From assembly GCA_040399325.1 (NCBI GenBank), contig JBBASJ010000004.1, forward strand, positions 1 through 64,000: a DNA stretch of 64,000 nucleotides, in the 5' to 3' direction. A program made the position numbers and the translations under genes. This document shows positions 8,062 to 15,970 of this stretch, piece by piece. The notes under the pieces were generated by a model. That model did not search any database. It saw only the letters and a program-made list of their open reading frames with translations, and was not told the DNA's origin. Each line of letters opens with the position of its first letter. The first letter of the stretch is position 1. The DNA is from RGUW01 sp040399325 (GTDB taxonomy: Bacteria; Cyanobacteriota; Cyanobacteriia; PCC-6307; Cyanobiaceae).

Positions 8062-8829
8062 TCAGCCCTGGCTGGCGGTGCTCAGCATGGCCAGGGCGGT
8101 CCAGACCACAAAGCCGGTGAGCACAAAGCCACCGGTGGCCACGAACCAGCGCCAGGCGTTCTGCACAGCGGGGCTGGGCTGTCCGGCCAGCCAGGCGGGC
8201 TGGGGCCAGCCGCCGCTGGGTGCCCAGGCGCTGCCGCGACCGGCGGGGGCGCGGCGGGCCATGGCTTCACGCCAGTAGGCGTCGTAGCGGGGGGCCTGCT
8301 GGTTGAACGGCATGGTGCCCACGGCCTGGCCGGCCAGCACCCGCGACCGCTGGTAGGGCACCAGATCGTCACCGAAGCAGTCGCGATACTCGGCCGAGTC
8401 GAGCAGGGCGTCGATGAAGCCCGGCAGCCCCTTCTGGGCGATCACGATCGACCAGGCGATGCGCTCGCTCTCCCCGTGCACAGGCCGGCCCAGCACGCGC
8501 CCCACCACCTGCTCCACCACCCGGTAGTTGCTGTTGCAGCGGTAGAAGTCAGTGCGGAACTTGTCAGACTTCAACAGGGCGCGAATGAAGTCGCGGGTGC
8601 TGATCTGGCCTGAGCGCAGCTGCGACTCCAGCACCGCATCGCGGTCGACCTTGAAGGCGTGAAAGAAGATCTGCCGGTAGGCCTGCTCGATCAGTTCATC
8701 GGCGCCGGCCCGGTCGCGCTGCAGTGCAAACCGGCCGTTCTGGCGAACGGTCTCTTCGTTGCCGACAAAAAAGCTGCTCACCCGGGCGTTCGTTGTGATG
8801 GGCCGGGTGGTCAGAACAGGCAGGGCCAT
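8062..8829 (-). CDS. cpcL: phycobilisome rod linker of the CpcL (CpcG2) type with C-terminal membrane anchor
   Basis: The start ATG 8829 gives 255 aa. Residues about 10-190 are a phycobilisome linker domain with RNAYRQ-like features: EQAYRQIFFHAFKVDRD, GQISTRDFIRALLKS, YRCNSNYRVVEQVVGRVLGR and FIDALLDSAEYRDCFG. The C-terminus (about 226-250) is hydrophobic: WRWFVATGGFVLTGFVVW. That tail separates CpcL from the classic rod-core linker CpcG1. In other cyanobacteria CpcL tethers a core-less phycocyanin rod to the thylakoid membrane and serves photosystem I and NDH-1. No phycocyanin genes are adjacent. Confidence 0.85.
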   Translation of the reverse strand: MALPVLTTRPITTNARVSSFFVGNEETVRQNGRFALQRDRAGADELIEQAYRQIFFHAFKVDRDAVLESQLRSGQISTRDFIRALLKSDKFRTDFYRCNSNYRVVEQVVGRVLGRPVHGESERIAWSIVIAQKGLPGFIDALLDSAEYRDCFGDDLVPYQRSRVLAGQAVGTMPFNQQAPRYDAYWREAMARRAPAGRGSAWAPSGGWPQPAWLAGQPSPAVQNAWRWFVATGGFVLTGFVVWTALAMLSTASQG

Positions 8830-8965
8830 GGAGTGTGGGGCGTGCAAAGGCCGAAAGGTATGGCCAATGCCGCTGCGGCTGGTTGCGATCGCCAAAAGTC
8901 ACAAGCAACGTCACGGCTCGCAACACCTCGCAACCTTTGCTGCCGCGGCCTGGCCCCCTAGCCTG

Positions 8966-9727
8966 ATGGGTATGGGCGAAACGATTCTCGAAGTCAGCCA
9001 TCTGAGCGTGCGTCAGGGCGGTCTGCTGGCTGTCGAAGATGTCAGCTTTGCGCTGCCCCCCGAGACCGACACCGCGCTGGTGGGGCCCAACGGCGCCGGC
9101 AAGAGTTCGCTGGTGCAGGCCGTGTTGGGCCTGATCCCACGGCAGGGCGGCAGCGTCAAACTGCTGGGCCATGCCCTCGGTCCCCGCGGTCAGTTGCCGG
9201 CACCGGTGCGTGACCAGATCGCCTATCTGCCCCAGCTGTTTGCACCGCGGGGTCGCTTCCCCCTGACCGTGGCCGAGTTTGTGGCCCTGGGCGGGGCGCC
9301 GGCTGCCGGCCGGCGTCAGGCGGTGCAACGCTCCCTCGAGCTTTGCGCCTGTCAGGGGCTGGAGCGGCGGTTGCTGAGCGAGCTCTCGGCCGGTCAGCTC
9401 AAGCGGGTGTTGCTCGCCTTCTGTGTGGTGCGGCCGCGGCGGTTGCTGGTGCTCGACGAGGCCCAGGCCGGCCTGGATGCCCAGGCGGCGGAGCAGTTCC
9501 ACAACCTGTTGTTTGATCTGCGCCGCAGCCAGGGCTGGACGATCCTGCAGGTCTCGCACGATCTCGACATGGTGCGTCGCAGCTGTGATCGGGTGCTGTG
9601 CCTCAACCGCAGGCTGCGCTGTGCGGGCAGCCCCGACCACGCGCTCAGCTCCGCCCGGCTGGCGCAGCTCTACGGGCACCACTACGCCCCCTACCGCCAT
9701 CAGCACGAGCCGGCGGCGCAGCCATGA
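8966..9727 (+). CDS. ZnuC-like metal ABC transporter ATP-binding protein
   Basis: This 253-aa ATPase shows Walker A GPNGAGKSS, a Q-loop (AYLPQ), the signature LSAGQLKR, Walker B LLVLDEAQAGLD and the H-loop QVSHDLD. Zinc/manganese ABC (ZnuC/MntB) families fit best because the permease that follows is of the ZnuB type. ATG 8966 and ATG 8972 are both possible starts; in-frame codons further upstream give an N-terminus without family likeness. It overlaps the permease by ATGA. No substrate-binding protein gene and no obvious Zur box are visible. Confidence 0.85.
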   Translation: MGMGETILEVSHLSVRQGGLLAVEDVSFALPPETDTALVGPNGAGKSSLVQAVLGLIPRQGGSVKLLGHALGPRGQLPAPVRDQIAYLPQLFAPRGRFPLTVAEFVALGGAPAAGRRQAVQRSLELCACQGLERRLLSELSAGQLKRVLLAFCVVRPRRLLVLDEAQAGLDAQAAEQFHNLLFDLRRSQGWTILQVSHDLDMVRRSCDRVLCLNRRLRCAGSPDHALSSARLAQLYGHHYAPYRHQHEPAAQP

Positions 9728-10590
9728 ACCCCGACGCTTCGGCGCTGCTGGTGCTGCTGGGTCTTCCGTTCATGCAGCGGGCTCTGCTGGCGGGCCTGCT
9801 CACCGGTGGCCTGGGCGGCCTGCTGGGCAGTGTGGCGGTGCTGCGGCAGATGGCGTTCTTCAGCGACGCCCTGGGCCATGCCTCATTGCTGGGCCTGACC
9901 CTGGCGGTGGCGCTGGGGTTCAACCCCACCCTCGTGCTGCTGCCGTTTGCCGTGGTGTTTGCCCTGGTGGTCAACGCCGTGGTGCGGCGCAGCCGGTTGC
10001 CGGTGGATGCCCTGCTCAACATCATCTATTCGGCATCTCTGGCGATCGCCGTGCTGGCCCTGAGCCGCCTGCCCCGGCAGGGCCCGGGTCTCGAGGCCCT
10101 GTTGTTTGGCGACATTCTTGGCGTCACCTGGTTGGATCTGGGGCTGATCGCCGCCCTGCTGCTGGTGACCGTGGCGCTGCTGGCCCGCCACCGCCGCAGT
10201 CAGATTCTGCTCTGCCTGGATGAACCACTGGCCCGCTCCCGCGGCGTGGATGCCGAGCGCCAGCAGCTGCTGTTCGTGGTGCTGCTGGCCCTGGCCGTCG
10301 CACTCGCCATCAAGGCCGTGGGGGTGCTGTTGATCAGTGCCTTCATCGTGATGCCGGCCTGCGGGGCCCGGCTGGTGAGCCGGGGCTTCAGCGGCTACGT
10401 GCTGCTCTCCAGCGCCATCGGCGCGGGCGGGGCCGTGATCGGCCTGCTGGCTTCAGGCCTGTTCAATCTGCCGTCGGGGCCTGCCCTGGTCGTGGTGCAG
10501 CTGCTGGGCTTTGTGATCGCGCTGATGGTGTCTGCAGCCGATCGCTCTGGCGCAGCAGCCAGCGCATCGTCGCCCGATCGCGTGGGCTGA
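9724..10590 (+). CDS. ZnuB-like metal ABC transporter permease
   Basis: This 288-residue integral membrane protein of the ABC-3 family is translationally coupled to the upstream ATPase. It has about eight hydrophobic segments and family stretches such as GSVAVLRQMAFFSDALGHASLLG and KAVGVLLISAFIVMPA. The likely substrate is zinc or manganese. Its last 128 bases lie over the 3' end of the convergent protease gene. Confidence 0.85.
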   Translation: MNPDASALLVLLGLPFMQRALLAGLLTGGLGGLLGSVAVLRQMAFFSDALGHASLLGLTLAVALGFNPTLVLLPFAVVFALVVNAVVRRSRLPVDALLNIIYSASLAIAVLALSRLPRQGPGLEALLFGDILGVTWLDLGLIAALLLVTVALLARHRRSQILLCLDEPLARSRGVDAERQQLLFVVLLALAVALAIKAVGVLLISAFIVMPACGARLVSRGFSGYVLLSSAIGAGGAVIGLLASGLFNLPSGPALVVVQLLGFVIALMVSAADRSGAAASASSPDRVG

Positions 10591-11269
10591 GGCGCAGCAC
10601 CGGCATCGCACCGGGCACGGCGGCCATGGCATCGCCCGCGTCGTCGCTGTGGCCCCACAGGCCGAAGGCATGGCCCAGCTCATGCAGGGCGGTGGCCTGC
10701 AGGGCCAGGGCGCGCTGGCCAGGGCTGAGCAGCACCTCGACTCTGGGTTCGAGCTGTTCCCGGCCGCCGCGTCGCACCTGCAGCAGCTGCAGCACGGCCC
10801 TGCCATGGCTGGCCCGGGTGCGGCCATCGGCAAGCCGTTGCAGCGGCGGTCGGCGACGCCAGAGGCGCACCTGGGCCTGTTCGGCGTGCTCGACCAGGGT
10901 GATCGACAGCAGGGTCTGCCATTGCTCAAGGGCCGCCCGCACGGCGTTCTGCCACTGGATCGCACGCTGCCCCTCGGCGCTGGCGGGCCCGGTGTTGCCG
11001 ATCCCGGGGCCCGGCGGTTCCATCCAGACGCACCAGTGCTCCCGCACCGGCCAGCCCAGTGGCGTGGGCCTCAGCCGCGTGTTGTAGGTACCGGGTTCCG
11101 CGTCGCTGGGCGCTCGGGGGGGGGGCTGCCGGTCGCCGGCCGGCAAGGTCAGCGGGCTGAGGGCTTCGGCAGTCGGGCAGCGGCTGGCTGGATCGGCTCC
11201 GGCCGCCGGGGGTGCCAGACCGGCGCTAACGATCAGGCCTGCGGCCAGCAGTGCCAGCCGGCTCGCCAT
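10463..11269 (-). CDS. secreted matrixin/metzincin-type zinc protease
   Basis: The 268-aa product starts with a signal peptide (hydrophobic to about residue 24, AAGADP). It carries the complete zinc signature HELGHAFGLWGH (HExxHxxGxxH) followed by SDDAGDAM, with the methionine as a possible Met-turn. This fits predicted cyanobacterial M10-like proteases exported to the periplasm or outside. The start lies 3 bases after the stop of the DUF2214 gene, so they form an operon. A C10 tract lies in the linker after the signal peptide. The tail is Pro/Ala/Ser-rich and overlaps the ZnuB-like gene. Confidence 0.75.
   Translation of the reverse strand: MASRLALLAAGLIVSAGLAPPAAGADPASRCPTAEALSPLTLPAGDRQPPPRAPSDAEPGTYNTRLRPTPLGWPVREHWCVWMEPPGPGIGNTGPASAEGQRAIQWQNAVRAALEQWQTLLSITLVEHAEQAQVRLWRRRPPLQRLADGRTRASHGRAVLQLLQVRRGGREQLEPRVEVLLSPGQRALALQATALHELGHAFGLWGHSDDAGDAMAAVPGAMPVLRLSPRDRATMRWLLRQSDRLQTPSARSQSPAAAPRPGQAPTAD
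11116..11125. repeat. G10/C10 homopolymer inside the protease gene
   Basis: Ten consecutive G on the plus strand encode the QPPPR segment of the protease, early in the reading frame. A tract of this length could slip and switch the gene off, or could cause sequencing errors. The frame is intact as given. Confidence 0.8.
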
Positions 11270-11272
11270 GGC

Positions 11273-11767
11273 TCAGGCAGCCGGCAGGCCCACGCCGCGG
11301 GCCATCAGGGTGGCCAGCAACGGCACGGCGGCGAAGCCCACCAGTTCAATGTTGAGGATCCAGGCCAACCGGTTGGCCAGAGCTTCACTGACCTTGGGCA
11401 GTTCGCCCTTGCGCAGGGGAAGCGCCCAGAGGATGTAGGTGACGGTCGGGTAGAGCGACAGGGCACCCACCGCCAGGTAGAGGCCGACCTTCCACCAGAA
11501 GAGTGGATTCTCGGTGTAGAAGCCGCTGCCCTGGCCGAAGTAGAGAACCCGCAGAATTCCGCTGACCAGCAGGGCCAGGGCCGCCAGCCCATAGACCACA
11601 TCGGTGATCACCATCATGGTGGCCTCCTGCCGGTTCGGGTTGGCCTTGATCAGACGGCGCTCGAGCACCAGCGCGCCAAAACACAGCATGAAGCTGAGGT
11701 AATGCACGTAGGCCACCCCTGCCCGTTGCAGCACCTCGGTCGGAATGGCGGCCAGCAGGGACGTCAT
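11273..11767 (-). CDS. DUF2214 family membrane protein
   Basis: ATG 11767 gives 164 aa with four hydrophobic segments. The pattern YVHYLSFMLCFGALVLERRL near the N-terminus and GSGFYTENPLFWWKVGLYL in the middle match the DUF2214 membrane family common in cyanobacteria. The function is unknown. The conserved histidine and arginine in the first helices could bind a cofactor, but that is inference. It is followed after 3 bases by the protease gene and is divergent from the sigma factor. Confidence 0.75.
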   Translation of the reverse strand: MTSLLAAIPTEVLQRAGVAYVHYLSFMLCFGALVLERRLIKANPNRQEATMMVITDVVYGLAALALLVSGILRVLYFGQGSGFYTENPLFWWKVGLYLAVGALSLYPTVTYILWALPLRKGELPKVSEALANRLAWILNIELVGFAAVPLLATLMARGVGLPAA

Positions 11768-11918
11768 GGCGGGTCGAACTGGGCAATAGAGCGCTGACGG
11801 TAGCTCCTGCCGAGCCCGCTCTGTTGAGTGCTGCAGTTGAGTGCTGCAGACAAACTCGAAGCAATCCTGCATTTGCGTAGCAAAAGTGAAAGTCGGAAGT
11901 TTTTCAGTGAGTTTTTTC

Positions 11919-11947
11919 TTGGCGACAAATCTCCCTTAGGTTCAAAT
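11919..11947 (+). promoter_or_regulatory. possible sigma-70 promoter for the sigma factor gene
   Basis: TTGGCG and TCAAAT, each matching four of six consensus bases, are separated by 17 bases in an A/T-rich stretch. The -10 box ends 17 bases before the ATG at 11965. This would give a very short 5' leader. The evidence is weak. Confidence 0.3.
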
Positions 11948-11964
11948 CAATCTGCAGTCTCACC

Positions 11965-12888
11965 ATGGTGAGCTCCTTGAGCGCCTTTCTCGGTGAGATC
12001 GGTCGCCATCAGTTGTTGACACCCGAGCAGGAGCTCACCCTGGGTCGCAAGGTGCAGGCCATGGTGTCTCTGCAGGAACGCTGCACGTCGGCGGGAGGCA
12101 CGGGGCCGGCCTGCAGCTACGACGAGCTGGAGCGCCGCACCATGAGGCTGGGCGAGCGGGCCAAGAATCACATGATCACCGCCAATCTGCGCCTGGTGGT
12201 CAATCTGGCCAAGCGCTATCAGGGCAAAGGTCTTGACCTCCTCGACCTCATTCAGGAGGGCACGTTGGGGTTGACCAGGGCCGTTGAGAAGTACGACCCC
12301 ACCCGTGGACACCGATTCAGTACTTATGCCTATTGGTGGATTCGTCAGGGCCTCAACCGTGCGCTGTCGACCCAGAGCCGCACGATTCGGATTCCGGTCA
12401 ATGTCAACGAAAAACTGACCAAATTGCGCGCGGCCAAGGCCCGCTATCTGCAGAGCCATGGCGTGCTGCCGGGCCCCACGGTTCTGGCCAAGATGCTGCA
12501 TCTCAGGCGCGATGAGGTCGAAGAACTGTTGGCCTGCGAATTGCGCAGTGTCACCGTGAGCCTCCAGGGTGTCGTCAAATCGAAGGCCGACCCCTCGGAG
12601 CTGGTCGACGTGCTGCCCTCCGCCGAGCTGCCTCCTCTCGAGCAGGCCGAGCTGGCCGAGCGCATCTCGGCGGTCTGGGCACTGCTCGATCGCGCCTGCC
12701 TGACCCCCAAGGAACGCACCGTCGTGATGTTGCGTTTCGGGCTCGACGGCAGCCACGAATGGCGCACCCTGGCCGAGGTGGCCAGGCAGTTGAACTGCAG
12801 CCGTGAGTACTGCCGCCAGGTGGTGCAGCGCGCCCTGCGCAAGCTGCGTCGCGCCGGCCAGGAAACCGGCCTCGTGGAGTGCGACTGA
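11965..12888 (+). CDS. group 2 RNA polymerase sigma-70 factor
   Basis: This 307-residue sigma factor lacks the long N-terminal region 1.1 of a primary sigma. Region 1.2 is at the start (LGEIGRHQLLTPEQE). Regions 2.1-2.4 are complete (NLRLVVNLAKRY, DLIQEGTLGL, FSTYAYWWIRQ), and region 4 carries the helix-turn-helix TLAEVARQLNCSREYCRQV. This is the size and layout of cyanobacterial SigB/C/D-type alternative factors used in stress and light responses. I cannot assign the exact subtype. Confidence 0.9.
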   Translation: MVSSLSAFLGEIGRHQLLTPEQELTLGRKVQAMVSLQERCTSAGGTGPACSYDELERRTMRLGERAKNHMITANLRLVVNLAKRYQGKGLDLLDLIQEGTLGLTRAVEKYDPTRGHRFSTYAYWWIRQGLNRALSTQSRTIRIPVNVNEKLTKLRAAKARYLQSHGVLPGPTVLAKMLHLRRDEVEELLACELRSVTVSLQGVVKSKADPSELVDVLPSAELPPLEQAELAERISAVWALLDRACLTPKERTVVMLRFGLDGSHEWRTLAEVARQLNCSREYCRQVVQRALRKLRRAGQETGLVECD

Positions 12889-12920
12889 CCCCTTAATCTC
12901 GGGTCCAACGCCTGGGGGTG

Positions 12921-13262
12921 ATGGCCGCGCTGACGCAGGACCAGCTCGGTGATCTGGAGTCCTTCATCAAGGACTGGTTGCGCCATGCCGGCCGCAGCCA
13001 GGCAGACCTGCGCCGCGCCCTGCGGGCGGCTTCGGTGCGCATGCCGGTGCTCATCGATGAGTTGCACCGCACCTACCGCCGTGGTGGCCTGCCCGAACTG
13101 GTGGCCCGCCTCTGCGCCATCGAAGCCGAATGGCATGGCGAGGATCAGGCGGCCCTGCTCACCGGGATCGATGACCCGACCACGCTGCCGCCGGCCATCA
13201 GCGGCTCTCTGGAGCAACTGGATCTGCTGCTGCAGGAAATCCGTCAGGAGCAGCCGGGCTGA
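12921..13262 (+). CDS. hypothetical helical protein (113 aa)
   Basis: ATG 12921 is directly preceded by an in-frame GTG. The protein is soluble, rich in Leu, Ala and Arg, and predicted helical (SVRMPVLIDELHRTYRRGG). I do not recognise a family. It starts 32 bases after the sigma factor gene and could be co-transcribed. It might act as a partner of the sigma factor, but nothing in the sequence shows this. Confidence 0.6.
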   Translation: MAALTQDQLGDLESFIKDWLRHAGRSQADLRRALRAASVRMPVLIDELHRTYRRGGLPELVARLCAIEAEWHGEDQAALLTGIDDPTTLPPAISGSLEQLDLLLQEIRQEQPG

Positions 13263-13317
13263 CCGCAATCCACGGGCCTCTCGCCATAGTGGTTCGGTAG
13301 CCCTTGAGCGTGCACCG

Positions 13318-13575
13318 ATGTTGCGGCGTGATCCCATCCTTGCCCTGCTGCTGGGGACGTCTTTCGCCCCGCTGCTGCTGAGTGGTCTGCCTGCCCGGGC
13401 TCAGGTGCAGCAGTTCCTGCTGGCGCCTGGCAGCTCGGTGGGCAGCGAAACCCAGGTCAAACCGAAGAACTGCGTCACCGATCCCAAGACCGGCGCGATC
13501 ACCTGCGACACCGAGATCGTCAATCCGCCCGGCAACACGCCGGCCAAGCCTTCGTACACACCCTTCGGCAACTAG
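13318..13575 (+). CDS. small secreted protein with paired cysteines (85 aa)
   Basis: ATG 13318 opens a frame with a clear signal peptide (LLRRDP-type n-region, hydrophobic core to about residue 27, cleavage after ARA). The mature part is about 57 residues. Two cysteines sit in NCVTDPKTGAITCDTE and could form a disulfide. The C-terminus is Pro-rich. The family and function are unknown. It is followed after 11 bases by the PsiE-like gene. Confidence 0.65.
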   Translation: MLRRDPILALLLGTSFAPLLLSGLPARAQVQQFLLAPGSSVGSETQVKPKNCVTDPKTGAITCDTEIVNPPGNTPAKPSYTPFGN

Positions 13576-13586
13576 GGAGTGTGGGC

Positions 13587-14075
13587 ATGAGACCGCTGAG
13601 CGACAACCGTTACCTGGCCCTGGTCGACGGGGCCGAGCGTTGGATCGCCAAACTGCTCGGAGCGGTGCTGCTCGTGGTCATGGTCATGGCCACCGTCCAG
13701 CTGTTGGTTCAGGTGGCCTGGGCGATCAGCACGCCCCAGACTCCCTGGTTGAGCGAGCGGCTCACCCGGGTGCTCGGGGATCTGCTCAACATCCTCATTG
13801 CGGTTGAGGTGCTGCAGAACATCACCTCCTACCTCCGCAAGCACGTGGTGCAGATCGAGCTGGTGCTGATCACGGCGATGACCGCCGTGGCCCGAAAGGT
13901 GATCGTGCTGCCCCCCGGTGCCGAGAGCAAGCCCCAGCTGCTGGCCGGTCTGGGCGTGGCGGTGCTGGCCCTGGCCGCGGCCTACTGGCTGGTCAAGGCC
14001 GGCAACCTCAGGCCGGTACCAACCAGAACAGGGCCAGCCAGACGGTTCCTGGATCGGGATCCGACGCAGCTTTGA
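13587..14075 (+). CDS. PsiE-like (phosphate-starvation-inducible E family) membrane protein
   Basis: ATG 13587 is preferred over GTG 13581 because GGAG lies 7 bases upstream. The 162-aa product has four membrane segments and the conserved centre LNILIAVEVLQNITSYLRKHVVQIELVLI of the PsiE family. PsiE is known as a PhoB/cAMP-responsive gene in E. coli, but its molecular role is unclear. After the last helix (about residue 144) the tail is formed by a 41-bp stretch identical to part of the cupin gene at 37.5 kb, so the original C-terminus has probably been replaced or extended. Confidence 0.75.
   Translation: MRPLSDNRYLALVDGAERWIAKLLGAVLLVVMVMATVQLLVQVAWAISTPQTPWLSERLTRVLGDLLNILIAVEVLQNITSYLRKHVVQIELVLITAMTAVARKVIVLPPGAESKPQLLAGLGVAVLALAAAYWLVKAGNLRPVPTRTGPARRFLDRDPTQL
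14023..14063 (+). repeat. 41-bp exact direct repeat, copy 1 (psiE-like tail)
   Basis: This copy is identical to 37512-37552, with a mismatch immediately on both sides. On the minus strand it reads DPDPGTVWLALFW followed by LVPA and a stop (TGA, minus, 14008-14010), which looks like the end of a cupin protein. It therefore resembles the 3' relic of a second cupin gene lying under the psiE-like tail. Confidence 0.9.
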
Positions 14076-14132
14076 TCCGCGTTCACAGCTCCTGCACAGC
14101 AGCTCTGGAGCTCTGGATGATCACACTCTCGA

Positions 14133-14975
14133 GTGCACGGTGGGCACACGCAGATCGTGGTCGAGGGGTTGGAGTCAGTACCAGGCCTCCCGGCCGATGC
14201 CTCGGGGCCGGCAGGGGCCGGGTTCCGGTCGCAGCATCCGTGGGCGCAGCTCTGGTGGGTCGAAGATGATGTGGATCTCTGCCAGGCCCTGACCCCGCGC
14301 CTGCGGGCCTGCGGTTGGGGCCTGCAGAGCTTTTCCCAGCCCGAGCCCATGCTGGCGGCGTTGCGGCGTCAGCGTCCTGATCTGTTGATTCTCGATCAGG
14401 TTCTGCCCGGATGTCTGGGGAGTGCGCTGCTCCAGCAGCTGCGCAGTCAAGGCCACTCCTTTCCCGTGCTGATGCTTTCGGGCTGTGGGCGAGCAGTCGA
14501 TCGGGTCGTGGGGCTGGAGTCTGGGGCCCAGGATTACCTGGCCAAACCCTTCCTGTTCAAAGAGCTGGCGCTGCGCTGCGAGCAGCTGCTGCGGGTCGCG
14601 AGTCTGTCCCCCGTGGCGCCGTACAGCCATGAGCAGGCTCTGGTGTTGGGTCCCGTCACCTTCTGGCCCCGTCTGGGCACGCTCCGACTGGATCAGGAGC
14701 CCGTTGTCTCCCTGAGCCGCGGCGAAAGCAGCTTGTTGCTGGCCCTGGCACGATCCCCCGGCCGCGTGCTCAGTCGGGCCCAGTTGGCCCAGGCTGCCGG
14801 CAGCCTGGTCAACAGTGGCAGCAGCCGCAGCATCGATGTGCGGCTCGGCCGGCTGCGCCGGCTGCTGGAGTGCACCTCCAACGGCGTTCTCACCATTGAG
14901 TCGGTCAGAGCGCAGGGCTACGCCCTGCGCATCGCGTCGGCGAAGCCGGCCGCAGCAGGGGCGGAGGCCGAATGA
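14133..14975 (+). CDS. OmpR-family DNA-binding response regulator
   Basis: The receiver domain shows the acidic pair in WWVEDDVDLCQAL, the phospho-acceptor aspartate in LLILDQVLPG and the conserved lysine in DYLAKPF. The C-terminal half is a winged helix (SLSRGESSLLLALARSPGRVLSR and a YALRI end). The start is unclear. The receiver begins about 40 residues in, and only GTG 14133, GTG 14157 and TTG 14169 are available, none with a Shine-Dalgarno sequence. The stop overlaps the kinase start (ATGA), so the pair is coupled. The upstream junction carries the 41-bp repeat, which may explain the odd N-terminus. Confidence 0.85.
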   Translation: MHGGHTQIVVEGLESVPGLPADASGPAGAGFRSQHPWAQLWWVEDDVDLCQALTPRLRACGWGLQSFSQPEPMLAALRRQRPDLLILDQVLPGCLGSALLQQLRSQGHSFPVLMLSGCGRAVDRVVGLESGAQDYLAKPFLFKELALRCEQLLRVASLSPVAPYSHEQALVLGPVTFWPRLGTLRLDQEPVVSLSRGESSLLLALARSPGRVLSRAQLAQAAGSLVNSGSSRSIDVRLGRLRRLLECTSNGVLTIESVRAQGYALRIASAKPAAAGAEAE

Positions 14976-15970
14976 GCAAACGTTCGATCCTGCTCAGTTC
15001 CCGCGATCGCCGGGAACTGTTGCTCTGCTGCCTGCTGGGGATCGGCGCGGTTCTGTTGGTGGATCTGCTGGTGAGCCTGTCGTTGCTGCTGCTGCGCCAG
15101 CCGCAGATCCTTACGTTGCCGATGGTTGGCCTGGTGCTTGGCCTGAGTGTGGGCCTCGGTGTGCTGCTGGGACTGCTGGTGTTTCTCAGGCGGGAGCTGC
15201 TGCAGCCCATCAACACGTTGTTGACAGCTTTGCCCCGGCGTCTCAACCAACGGCAGACCCTGCCATGGGCGAGCCTTGAGCTGGACGCGGGTATTGCACC
15301 GCTGCAGCTGCTGGCCTATCGCATCAACCGCTTGCTGGAGTCGCTTCGCAGCACGTCGGAGTCTCGCCAGCAGCGCCTCGATGGCCTAGCCCACGACATT
15401 CGTGGACCCCTCACCAGGCTGCTGCACCGCGTCGAGCGGCTTGAGGCCCAGGGGGGCGCTGACCCACAGGTGGTCGCCGGATTGCAGGCCGACCTGCAGG
15501 CCCTGCTCGATCTCGATCGGGAACTCGATGCCATCGCCATCGGCCCGGCGCTGCCCTCGCAACGGCAGCGGGTCGAGCTCGATGGTCTTTGTCGCAAGCT
15601 GGCCCAGAGCTATGGCGCTGGCCAGGTTCAGGTGAGTGTGCCGCCACTGCAGCTGTGGGTGGACCGTCACCTGTTGCGGCGCAGCCTCAACAACCTGATC
15701 GACAACGCTCTGGAGTACGGCGCTCCTCCGGTGGTTCTGTCGCTGCGCCAGAGCGCCCACCATCTCGAGATTCTGGTGGACGACCACGGTGCGGCAGCCG
15801 GTGCCGGCCCATCGCTGCCAAGGATCCATCGCGGCCTTGGGCTGGCGATCGCCACCAGCTTCTGCCGCCAGCACGGAGGCACACTGGCCCTTGGTCGCTC
15901 TCCTCTGGGAGGCCTGCAGGTGCAGCTGCAGATCTCCACACAGGCGCTTGTTGACGGTGACGTGCCGTGA
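14972..15970 (+). CDS. membrane sensor histidine kinase (EnvZ/OmpR type)
   Basis: The 332-aa kinase has two hydrophobic segments (about residues 17-38 and 47-70) with almost nothing between them, so it lacks a large extracytoplasmic sensor and may sense within the membrane. The H-box is LAHDIRGPLTRL, the N-box NLIDNALEYG, and the ATP-lid glycines VDDHGAA and GLGLAIA are present. It is coupled to the response regulator upstream. Its stop overlaps the GTG start of a glycosyltransferase-like gene, which ties the two-component pair to the surface-polysaccharide block. Confidence 0.9.
   Translation: MSKRSILLSSRDRRELLLCCLLGIGAVLLVDLLVSLSLLLLRQPQILTLPMVGLVLGLSVGLGVLLGLLVFLRRELLQPINTLLTALPRRLNQRQTLPWASLELDAGIAPLQLLAYRINRLLESLRSTSESRQQRLDGLAHDIRGPLTRLLHRVERLEAQGGADPQVVAGLQADLQALLDLDRELDAIAIGPALPSQRQRVELDGLCRKLAQSYGAGQVQVSVPPLQLWVDRHLLRRSLNNLIDNALEYGAPPVVLSLRQSAHHLEILVDDHGAAAGAGPSLPRIHRGLGLAIATSFCRQHGGTLALGRSPLGGLQVQLQISTQALVDGDVP

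Noticed and set aside
14080..14130. Terminator hairpin between psiE-like and regulator genes
   Set aside because: The GAGCTC-containing repeats there form only short, imperfect stems without a T run.
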